Source: Acidobacteriota bacterium
GTDB lineage: Bacteria > Acidobacteriota > Terriglobia > Terriglobales > Acidobacteriaceae
DNA: 64,000 nt
Assembly (NCBI GenBank): GCA_013285705.1
Contig: JABDHA010000008.1
Span: forward strand, 1-64,000
Reading direction: 5' to 3'
Numbering within the stretch: the first letter of the stretch is position 1; each line of letters opens with the position of its first letter. The notes beneath the pieces were generated by a model, which was given only the letters and a program-made list of their open reading frames with translations, was not told the origin of the DNA and did not search any database. The position numbers and the translations under genes are program-made. Below, in pieces: positions 42,619 to 51,200 of the stretch.

Positions 42619-45054
42619 ATGCTCTCTAAAAAGTTTGGCAGGCTCTTCACGCTGCTTTTCTTGCTGGGCCTCTGTCGGTTGGCTGCGGCTCATCCCATGG
42701 GCAATTTCAGCGTCAATCATTATTCCAGGATCGATCTGCAGGGCGACCGAATCATCGTCCGGTACTTCATCGATCTGGCAGAGATTCCCACCTATCAGGA
42801 ACTCCAGCAAGGGAACATTGCCGCAACCCCGATGGATCAGAATTCCGCGGCGGTAGTCCGCTACGTGGCTGCCCGCGGCGCAGAACTCGGACACGGTCTC
42901 ATACTCGATATCGATGGCAAACAGATTCCACTGCGTCTGGTCTCGAGCGGAGTCATCTTTCCTCCTGGCGCGGGTGGCCTTCCCACGATGAAGATGGGCT
43001 TCGTTTACGAAGCGATTTACCCATCGGCCCCATCGATCACGGATCGGAAGCATGTAACCCTGCATTATGAGGACAACAACTACCCAGGACACTCCGGATG
43101 GAAGGAGATCATTGCACTGGCTTCTGCCGGCTCTTTGCTCCGTACTTCGGTTCCATCGACGGATCGCAGCGGCGAGTTGAGCAACTATCCGACCGATCTG
43201 CTCACCAGCCCTCCTCAGTGTCTTGAGGCGTCACTATTAGCCGCGCTGCCGCCAGTCGCTGACGCGCAGTCTCACGAAACCTCCAAGCCATTATCGCGGC
43301 ATATAGAGGCTCCGGCGGCCGATATGACATTTCCGCAGAATCATCCCAGCACAGCCGTGAATGCTGAGCCCATACATAAGCACACCGCAACTGTACCTGC
43401 TGCGGCATCACTCGAATCGGCGCAATCTGCATTGGCGCATTCGACTACCGTGCATCTCCAGGCCAATCAACAACAAACGCCGCGCAGCAAATTTACCGAG
43501 CTGATCACCGCCCAGCATCTAAGCGCCTGGTTCCTGTTCACCGCTGCATTCATTGCTATCGGTCTGGGAGGGCTGCACGCGTTGGAGCCTGGCCACGGCA
43601 AAACCATCGTCGCCGCCTATCTTGTGAGCTCTCGCGGCACCGCGCGGCACGCTGTGCTGCTGGGCATAATCGTCAGCGCATCTCATACCGCCGGCGTATT
43701 CGCACTGGGAGCGATCACGTTGTACGCATCACGCTACATCGTGCCCGAGCAACTCTACCCCTGGCTGGGCGCTTTCTCGGGGATCACGATTGCGAGTCTT
43801 GGATGCTACATGCTCATGCGTCGCCTGACCGGCGCGGCCACGGATCACTCTCATGCCCCAGGCGCATCCCATGGTCACTGGATGTTCTGGAAGAAGCCAA
43901 CAGAAGAGCAGATAGAATTCAATCCGGTCGGAAGCAATACGAATTCCGCACAATCTGTAAGCCTGACTCAGCTTTTTACTTTGGGTATCACTGGCGGGAT
44001 CATCCCATGCCCGGCAGCACTGATCGTACTCTTAAGCGCTTTTGCGCTGCATCGGATCGGCCTGGGCTTCTTTCTGATCGTGGCCTTCAGCGTCGGACTT
44101 GCGGCTGTTCTAATTGCGTTCGGCATGTTGATGGTCTACGCGCGCCGCTTCATGACAGGCCTTCAGGTCGACGGTCCGCTCACCAGGCGTTGGCTGCCGG
44201 TCGCGTCCTCCGCATGTATCACTGTCCTCGGCTTGGTCCTGACAATACAGGCCCTCTCAGCCGTGCATCTCGATGTGCACCTGTTTTCCAAAGAGAGACT
44301 TGGACCCATCTTGTTCGTCACGGGTCTGGGCCTGATCTTGGGGATGCGGCATTCCACCGATGCGGATCACGTGGTTGCCATTTCAACCATCGTCACCAGG
44401 CAACGAAGCATCCGCAATGCGGCATTTATTGGTTCCATCTGGGGAATGGGTCACACGATCACGATCTTTATTGTCGGCTCTCTGATCATTCTCTTCGGGG
44501 TAGAGATTCCACCTCGTATCGGGTTATCCATGGAATTCAGCGTCGCCATTATGCTGATTCTCCTCGGCGTTCTCAATCTCACCGGCCTCATGCAGAAGGT
44601 GACCGCCTACTTCACCCCGGCGGCCATCGCAAGTCTAAATCCGGCTGAGAAAGCCGCGGGGCAGGGTGTCGAGATCGCGATAGGCGGCCTGTACCAGAAC
44701 TCGGTTGGCCGTTTAGGTCTGTATCAATGCGTCCGACCGCTGGTAATCGGATTGGTGCATGGGCTCGCGGGATCCGCAGCGGTGGCCTTACTGGTCTTGT
44801 CGACGATTCACAACCCTGTCTGGGCAACCGTATATCTGCTCATCTTCGGCGCTGGAACAATGGTTGGCATGATGTGCATGACTGCGGCCATTGCTTTACC
44901 TCTGGCCTATGCTGGGCATCGCTTTTCCATCCTTAGCCGTTATCTCGGAGTGGCCTCCGGCATGGTCAGTCTTTGTTTCGGATCATTTCTCGTGTATCAA
45001 TTAGGTTTTGTAGGCGGACTATTCACAAGCCATCCACAATGGATACCGCAATAG
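42619..45054 (+). CDS. Fused nickel/cobalt transporter: RcnA-type half plus NiCoT-type half
   Basis: ATG 42619 has an AAGGAAGG site and starts one base after the TPR stop. About 811 residues. Signal peptide 1-24; a periplasmic domain to about 290 with scattered His; then membrane domain 1 with the RcnA/NicO signature HALEPGHGKT (320-329), a His-rich loop DHSHAPGASHGH (409-420) and the P-C-P motif in GGIIPCPAALIVLL; then membrane domain 2 from about 570 with RHSTDADH (577-584), close to the NiCoT signature R-H-A-x-D-A-D-H. Known RcnA proteins export Ni/Co and NiCoT proteins import them, and the two are normally separate. The direction of transport here cannot be read from sequence. Confidence 0.85.
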   Translation: MLSKKFGRLFTLLFLLGLCRLAAAHPMGNFSVNHYSRIDLQGDRIIVRYFIDLAEIPTYQELQQGNIAATPMDQNSAAVVRYVAARGAELGHGLILDIDGKQIPLRLVSSGVIFPPGAGGLPTMKMGFVYEAIYPSAPSITDRKHVTLHYEDNNYPGHSGWKEIIALASAGSLLRTSVPSTDRSGELSNYPTDLLTSPPQCLEASLLAALPPVADAQSHETSKPLSRHIEAPAADMTFPQNHPSTAVNAEPIHKHTATVPAAASLESAQSALAHSTTVHLQANQQQTPRSKFTELITAQHLSAWFLFTAAFIAIGLGGLHALEPGHGKTIVAAYLVSSRGTARHAVLLGIIVSASHTAGVFALGAITLYASRYIVPEQLYPWLGAFSGITIASLGCYMLMRRLTGAATDHSHAPGASHGHWMFWKKPTEEQIEFNPVGSNTNSAQSVSLTQLFTLGITGGIIPCPAALIVLLSAFALHRIGLGFFLIVAFSVGLAAVLIAFGMLMVYARRFMTGLQVDGPLTRRWLPVASSACITVLGLVLTIQALSAVHLDVHLFSKERLGPILFVTGLGLILGMRHSTDADHVVAISTIVTRQRSIRNAAFIGSIWGMGHTITIFIVGSLIILFGVEIPPRIGLSMEFSVAIMLILLGVLNLTGLMQKVTAYFTPAAIASLNPAEKAAGQGVEIAIGGLYQNSVGRLGLYQCVRPLVIGLVHGLAGSAAVALLVLSTIHNPVWATVYLLIFGAGTMVGMMCMTAAIALPLAYAGHRFSILSRYLGVASGMVSLCFGSFLVYQLGFVGGLFTSHPQWIPQ

Positions 45055-45454
45055 CCGGGTGGGTCCAATAGAAATGCTCAGCTTCGTGAATCCTTGATAG
45101 CTTTTAACCTTGTAGTCCCTTCGCTGGTCCAAGCCTCCGGACCTAGTCCTGGCTTGGTGAACCACTTGGCAGAAAAGTAGGCTGTTCGGACACTTGGCGG
45201 CCAACGGGCCTATGTGGCGTGCACACATCATAAAAGGGCGCCCTCTGGAGTAGGTTTGCCCGATTAGATGCGCTGGGAGGGTCGGCCCCGATCACGGAAT
45301 GGCAATAAGCTACCGTGGAGAAATCCGAGTCGCCTTGTTCCGTTGAAATTGGAGGAGGGCCGATGAAAAAGGCGAAAGCTGCGACATCCTTCCCGACGAC
45401 AAGACCGGGCCGATAGCGAAGAACGCGGATACGCGAACTGCCCATATTTCGAAA
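45055..45454. other. Intergenic stretch after the transporter gene
   Basis: 400 bases with no recognisable gene. It lies between the last gene of the nickel cluster and the HRDC relic. No T-tailed hairpin was seen. Confidence 0.35.
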
Positions 45455-45769
45455 TCAACTCGATCCCGTAATTAGACGATAGATCTGTGTGCCATATTTT
45501 TTCACGATGTTCATCCCGATTCCCGGCACAGCTACCAACTCTGCATCGTTTCGAGGACAGGTCGCAGCGATACCACGCAGCGCCCGATCGCCAAAGACCC
45601 GAAATGCCGGGATCTTTCTGTGTTTGGCCTCGTTGAGTCGCCTTGCGCGCAAAGCCTGTTCAATACGAATCTGCGGCTCCGGCTCACGCACAGCTGCTCC
45701 TGTTCTTGCCGGCCCAGATTGCGTTCGAGCTGTAGCTCTTGGAAGGATTGGGTTCTGTACGAAGATCAC
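45455..45769 (-). pseudogene. HRDC-domain fragment (RecQ-like C-terminus)
   Basis: The last 66 residues (LRARRLNEAKHRKIPAFRVF, then GDRALRGIAA, then LVAVPGIGMNIVKKYGTQIY) form an HRDC nucleic-acid-binding domain, normally found at the end of RecQ and related helicases. The first 38 residues look unrelated, and no helicase domain is present. Its GTG start overlaps the stop of the integrase relic by 4 bases. A free-standing small HRDC protein cannot be excluded, but a decayed helicase end is more likely. Confidence 0.6.
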
Positions 45770-45966
45770 CTACGGAATAAACTTAGAGAGATACTCCGGT
45801 TATCCGCTGACGGCGAGACCTTTTCCACTCGGGTCCTGTCCGGGACCTCCAATTCCTCGAATGCCTTCTGACTGTGATGGGGCGACGGGTGACTGTGTCG
45901 CACAATTATCGTTATGTTCCTACGGCCTGCAAGTTCCTGGACGGTTCGCAGATCCACTACGGGCAT
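45766..45966 (-). pseudogene. Tyrosine recombinase C-terminal relic
   Basis: The start (VDLRTVQELAGRRNITIIVR, then HSHPSPHHSQKAFEEL) matches the last catalytic block of tyrosine recombinases. The conserved H of L-x-G-H is R, and the nucleophile Tyr position is His. The rest of the enzyme is missing. Residues after about 40 are out of homology. It differs from the intact integrase at 46706 (VDLRTVQSLAGHQSLAMTGR), so it is a different, older element. Confidence 0.75.
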
Positions 45967-46705
45967 TACGAGCCGACTGATGAAAGTATGTCTGAGATCG
46001 TGCCCGCGAAATTACTGAAGCCATAGTCAGGTGAATGCGCCGGAATTCGAGTCAGGTGGATTTGGTGTCCGTTTTGGTGTCCGTTCGATTTCGAATTTCG
46101 TGCGCTGAGATGCGACCGAGTGCAGAACGACACTGCGCCTTATCTAGCAGAAAATGAGCAGGTTATTCTGCTCAATGCGATTAGGTGCAGCGGCGCGCGA
46201 AATGGCTAAATTCACATTTCGAGTCTTGATTTCCGTGCGAAACTTCCCACGATTTGCTCGCGACGATCACCCTCAACGCACAACGGGTTGAATAAGTGTT
46301 TGTGCCAATCACCTTTCGAAAGAAGATGCCCTGACATGTTCTCGCTGCGTAGCTACCGTCGTTCCGATTAATTTTTCTTGAACTGATGCTTGACGATCGT
46401 GGAAGTTTGATTCCAGAGTGTATTGCGTGCCCTGCTGTGTGAGCACTGTATTTGGGATGAGCTACATGACTTCCATCAATCGCTCAATCGGATGAACATC
46501 CCGTTCTGCGATGATGAAAGGAAGGTGAGCTCACTTTGTCGTCAAAACGGGATGTGTCGATAGTTCCCTTATCTTTCAGTTACGTCGAGTCCAATCGCAT
46601 AGTTGAGGAACTCAAAGTCGACTGGTTGGGTGTGATGTGACTGAACGACAGCGCACTCGCTTACGATGAAAGTGCACGAGTGGGCCAATCTCAGATCAGA
46701 GGAAT
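45967..46705. other. Non-coding stretch beside the integrase, containing a tandem 12-bp motif
   Basis: No gene recognised in 740 bases. It contains the left tandem motif (46062-46085), a T-arm-like word (GGAATTCGAGTC, 46042-46053) and a 7-bp hairpin TGAGCAG/CTGCTCA (46154-46173). Such non-coding DNA next to an integrase may be the inner end of an integrated element. Confidence 0.45.
46062..46085 (+). repeat. Tandem 12-bp motif, left copy (possible recombinase site)
   Basis: TTGGTGTCCGTT occurs twice in a row. The right-hand counterpart at 47787-47810 carries TTGGTGTCAGTT and CTGGTGTCAGTT on the opposite strand. The pairs face each other in inverted orientation on either side of the integrase gene. 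Confidence 0.7.
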
Positions 46706-47758
46706 TCAATTGACCGCGACGGGATCGAGTCGCCGGACGGCAGCTTGATTCAGGGCGGGAGCAAAGTGCGCGTAGCGTCCCGTCATGGCTAGGCTCTGGT
46801 GTCCTGCCAGAGATTGGACAGTACGTAAATCAACCCCAGCCTGCACCAGTCGGGTTATGAAGGTGTGACGAAGGCAGTGCCAAGTGAAGTCCTCGATCTT
46901 GGCTTCTTTTACCGCGCTTTCGAAAGCTTTCTTGATGTCTATGATCGGCCGCTTCTTATATCGATCTGACCGGAAGACCCGGTCGTCATCAGGACGGTTC
47001 TGATACAGATCGTCGATCACCGCGAAGCAGGTTTCATTCATTGTGATCTCCCGCGACCGATTGTTTTTGGGATGGGGAACGATAATCACTTTGCGGCTCA
47101 TGTCTACATCGCTCCATCTCAACCCGAACTGTTCGGACTTCCGTAGTCCGGTGTGCAAAGCAAAGACAAACGCCGGCATGTGCCCAGGACACCGACTTGC
47201 GATCGCCGCTTTGAGGCTAATTTCCTCCTCGGGCCTGAGATACCGTATACGACCGTCCCCTTCATTTCTGTGCTCGACTGACCGGACCGGATTGCGGCTG
47301 ACCTTGTCGTTGCGGAGAGCGAGCTGATAAGCCTTACTCAGTACGGTCTTGTACCGGTTCTTGGTAGCTGGACTCCACCTGGGATGACTGCTGAGCCAGT
47401 CGTCGATTTCTTTGGGTTTCACCGTGTCGGCGGCACGACTGCCCAATTCCTTGATGATCAAATCCATCCGGCCTGTGAAGGTGCGAAGATCCCGCTTGTC
47501 GTGGTCCTTATACCACTGCTTCGCTTCCTCCCCAAGTTCGGAGATGGTGATGGGCCGCTGTCGCAAGTTGCTGGGAAGTTTTATGCCCGCACGGGCTTCC
47601 GCCTTCCGTTTCTGGTAGAGCGCAATCGCGTCGGAACGGCGTCCAACCTTTTCGCGACGAATCTTACCAGTCTCCGTAAAGCGAATCCACCAGATGCCAC
47701 TTCCCGGGTCCCGCTCGTACACCCCTCTGACCTTGGATGGAGTCTTTTTCTCGACCAT
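46706..47758 (-). CDS. Intact tyrosine recombinase / phage-type integrase
   Basis: A 350-residue site-specific recombinase. ATG 47758 is preferred over a TTG 12 bases upstream. N-terminal AP2/SAM-like region (GVYERDPGSGIWWIRFTETG), core-binding helix bundle about 75-165, catalytic domain about 175-345 with all key residues, numbered from the TTG: Arg210 in HTGLRKSE, Lys235, His298 and Arg301 in WHCLRHTF, His324 in LAGHQS and the nucleophile Tyr333 in TGRYAHF. It lies 97 bases from the 3' end of tRNA-Arg(CCT) and reads away from it, as in elements that integrate at tRNA genes. Tandem 12-bp motifs flank it. It is the only recombinase of the window that looks active. Confidence 0.92.
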   Translation of the reverse strand: MVEKKTPSKVRGVYERDPGSGIWWIRFTETGKIRREKVGRRSDAIALYQKRKAEARAGIKLPSNLRQRPITISELGEEAKQWYKDHDKRDLRTFTGRMDLIIKELGSRAADTVKPKEIDDWLSSHPRWSPATKNRYKTVLSKAYQLALRNDKVSRNPVRSVEHRNEGDGRIRYLRPEEEISLKAAIASRCPGHMPAFVFALHTGLRKSEQFGLRWSDVDMSRKVIIVPHPKNNRSREITMNETCFAVIDDLYQNRPDDDRVFRSDRYKKRPIIDIKKAFESAVKEAKIEDFTWHCLRHTFITRLVQAGVDLRTVQSLAGHQSLAMTGRYAHFAPALNQAAVRRLDPVAVN

Positions 47759-47786
47759 AAGCGCACTCAAAGCAGCAGTCTAGCAC

Positions 47787-47810
47787 AACTGACACCAGAA
47801 CTGACACCAA
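47787..47810 (-). repeat. Tandem 12-bp motif, right copy (between tRNA and integrase)
   Basis: On the minus strand TTGGTGTCAGTT is followed directly by CTGGTGTCAGTT. The same motif with C in place of A at position 9 is at 46062-46085 on the plus strand. It lies 29 bases upstream of the integrase ATG and 45 bases past the tRNA 3' end, a usual place for arm-type binding sites and integrase autoregulation. Confidence 0.7.
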
Positions 47811-47854
47811 GCACTTTTGAGGGTATTTTATACCTATGTAAGTTATTGATTCTA

Positions 47855-47931
47855 TGGTGACCCCGGGAAGATTCGAACTTCCGACCTGCGGTTTAGGAAA
47901 CCGTTGCTCTATCCACCTGAGCTACGGGGCC
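47855..47931 (-). tRNA. tRNA-Arg (anticodon CCT)
   Basis: Cloverleaf on the minus strand: acceptor GGCCCCG with CGGGGTC (one G-T pair), D-arm GCTCAGGTGGATAGAGC, anticodon loop TTCCTAA (CCT, reading AGG), T-loop with GTTCGAATC, and encoded CCA (47855-47857). It reads AGG, a codon of limited use, and such tRNA-Arg genes are frequent integration targets. Confidence 0.95.
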
Positions 47932-47973
47932 ACACGAAGCACGCTGTAAAGAATATCGCAGCTGAACTTCAAT

Positions 47974-48195
47974 TTATTTTAACCTGCCGTCCCATGCGCT
48001 AGTTCCTTCCCCGTCTTCTTCATCGTTCTGCACCTGTCTAAAAGAAGTCCATCGGGAAGAATCTCCAGTGGGCTTCGGAGGGCGATCCGGAACAAGTAAT
48101 TCCGGCAAGAGCGGAAGAGCAGTTGAAAACAGACGGAAGGCAGTATGTGTTCCCGCATGAAAGCGTAACTGTTCTCTTATTTCACGAGAACTCAT
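47974..48195 (-). CDS. Possible small last gene of the bcs operon
   Basis: A 73-residue frame starting 30 bases after the bcsC stop, same strand. The sequence (MSSREIREQLRFHAGTHTAF, then LPLLPELLVPDRPPKP, then an acidic end) is not recognised, and no ribosome site is evident. It is held as a candidate because of its position. Confidence 0.3.
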   Translation of the reverse strand: MSSREIREQLRFHAGTHTAFRLFSTALPLLPELLVPDRPPKPTGDSSRWTSFRQVQNDEEDGEGTSAWDGRLK

Positions 48196-48225
48196 AGTGA
48201 TTTATCGAGATAAAGCAAATGAACA

Positions 48226-51200
48226 TCAGGGAACTTGCAGCGGACGGAAGCCTTGAATTGGGAAAAGGCCGGTAGGACCATTCTCTTCAATCATCGGTTG
48301 AGGACGGAAAAGATAGCGCATGAAGAAACCTACCTTCTCGCTGGCATAGTCTCTTGAATTGTTGAAATTCAAATATCCACCCACGTACCAATGTTCAGCA
48401 ATCGCGTAGGCACCTTCTGCGTCGAGACTGTAGTTGCCTCCAACATTCGTCTGTTCGGGGTAGAAGGGGTTTCCTCTTGCCGCCTGAATGGACGGGTCCA
48501 ATGGATAGTATGGGGTCGAATCTTCCTGAAAGGCTTGTACACCCAGGCTTCCCGCAGCACGATAGTGGAACTTTGAGCCATAGTGTCCATTGAATGTGAT
48601 GGGTATGCCGGCAAGCATATAAGCCGCTGGGCTAAAATATCCGCCTTGTCCATAGGTAAAGTAGCGAAGATTCTTGTCGTAGTGCATGCCGAAGAAATTC
48701 ATGCCAATCGTGAGATTGCCGTATTGCGGGCGATGCAGAACAGCCCAGTAGGCACCGGCGTCTCCGTCCAGTCGCTTATTGTCCTGCACATGTAGACCAG
48801 TAATGTACTGTCCTCCACCCTGGATATACCAACCGGAAGTACTGTTGCCGAAGGCTAGTTGTAATTGGCCTGCATTGGTGATCACACCGCCCCACGTGTT
48901 GCCGACATACGTAGCACTTTTACTTCCGAGATCACGCAGTCCCGCATAAGAGAGCTGCGTATCGAAAATAGGATCGCGCGAGAACGTCAACGTGAAATGC
49001 GATGTAGGCGGATGAACATACACTCCTCCAGTTACGTTCTCCACGAGAAAACCGTGCGGCGTGTATCCGAGACTCGCACCAAAGGCAGCGGTGCGTAATT
49101 GCAATTCACCGCCTATGCCCGCGGCGGACTGGACATACGGAACGGATCCGGCGGCCAGGGTTCCCTGCTGAAATGTTGCTGTATTCGTCGCTTCCCCTGA
49201 GTCAAGGAGCACAGGCCGCGTGATAACGGTTGCGCGCACTCCCGACCCGAGCATGCTGGATCCTTCGATCTGTCCTGTATAGGCTGCAAGGCGGTCATAT
49301 CCAGGCTGTCCGCTGCGATAATCGACACCGGATGCCCCTCCAATCCAGCCGCTTGAAGCGCCTTGGATTATCGCGAGTTGCTCTTCGATCTGTTCACGAG
49401 GAGTTTTCACCCGGACAACATGCACGCCTGGGCCTGTCAATGGTGGCAACGCTGGGATTTCAGACCGTGCCGACTCAGTATTCGCAAGTGACGGAGCGCT
49501 GGAGATACTGTTGCTGGGGTTGATTGGATTCTGCGGAACAGCACTGGGATCTTCCTGCTGCCCGGCTTCATTGATTTGAATTTGTCCGTTCATCTCGCGA
49601 ATTGCAGTTTGCAATCGGCTTGCAGGATTGGGATCGCTTGCATTGATGATCTGAGTGGTACTGGATGAGCGACTATAAGCGCCGTCCTGAGATTGAACCA
49701 ATGGGTGCACCGGCACTTTCATCGATGCGGGTTCAAGATAGTCTACGGATGAAGAGACTTCTTCCCTCTCGATGGGAGCAGGGACGTGGCTGACGGGAAT
49801 CCTCGACGGGGAAACATAATCTTCCGCGCGTTGTGTTAGCGCTCTTGGCGGAGGAAGCAAGCCGGGGTTGTCGGAAACCGACGCGAGTTGTCGATCTCCA
49901 CGATCACCCTGCTCTCTTGCAAATGCATTCACACGACCGTCCTGGCCAGATTGAGCAAAGTCACCAAGCGTCGGAACGTTTTTGCCGGGCGCATCCTGCC
50001 AGGAAACATCTGTCCTTTTTCCGCTATCCACTGGATCAAGCGGTTCACTCATGCGGGTCGCGCGTCTGCCCGGCGCAAGCAATTGCATAAGCTGTTGCGT
50101 AGGAGATGCTGCGCCTGGATCACCCACGCCGCTTCCCGGGACGCCGGGCTGTGTGAAAATTAAGCCAGGGGATCCAGGCCCCATTGCATCTAGCGCGGCA
50201 CGATAATAAGCAGCTGCACGATCTGAGTTCCCACGCGCCTGTTCATATTGCGCGGCCATCTTCAGAATAGTCGGATCATCCTTGTACTGGTCGAGCGCGC
50301 TTTCCAGCCATGTTTCGGCCTGCTTCATATCGCGGGCTGCGAGCGCCGCACCGATGGCACCTTGATATTGGGGAAGCGGCGCATGGCTCATATCAAGAGA
50401 GGCATAGATGGCTACAGCCTGCTCAGGCTGACCTGCCTTCAAATAAACGCCCGCGAGCGCGCTGTAAACTTCTGTATTCTTTGGAAACGCCTGAGCTGCC
50501 GCATCGAGAATCGCTACGGCACGACGCTGATCGCCTGCCGTGAGCTCGCTATTCGCGCGGCGTACACTCCAGGATGCCCATAGCCGGTTGAAGTCTGCTT
50601 GCTGAGCACCTGTCATGTCAGGCGCATTGGAAAGATTCGATACAAGAGCGTAGAGCCGCTGATCGTCGCCGGCTTTCAACAATACCCAGCCATACTGAAT
50701 CTGCACATCAACCGGCTCGTCTATGTTCCTATCGCTATACATTTGCGACAACTGAGTGAAGGTCCGTATCGCAGCCTGACTCTGCCCAGTCGCGGATTGA
50801 ATGGATGCCAGGGTTTGCAGGAAGGATGGATCTTGTTCAAGCCGAAGATGCACGGACTCCGGCATGGAAGTGACTTGACGCAGAGCCTCACGATCTTGAT
50901 TCGACTGATGTAATGCGCTCAACAAGCCGCGCCAGGCCGGCAAACTTTCGGGACTTTGGTCCAACTCCCGGCGATAGATGGCATACGCCTTCTGCTGATT
51001 TCCCTGCGCCGCATAAATATCTGCAAGCTGTAGTTCGATGCCCGACTGAGGAGGAGGCGCTACGGACAATGCTTTTTCGAGATATTTTTGTGCTCTATCC
51101 CATTGGTGACGCGTTTGATAGATAGAACCAACGAGTACGAGAAAACCGGGGTCGTTCTGTTGCTGGTTATAGACAGACTGCGGCATGCGGCCAACTGTAG

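Noticed and set aside
43803-44648. 281-codon plus-strand frame inside the nickel transporter gene
   Set aside because: Shadow frame of the transporter gene; composition lacks membrane helices or motifs.
46030-46085. A second tRNA 3' end as an attachment-site duplicate
   Set aside because: Only a T-arm-like word is present; flanking bases do not pair into a T-stem, so it is mentioned only as a weak hint in the integrase finding.
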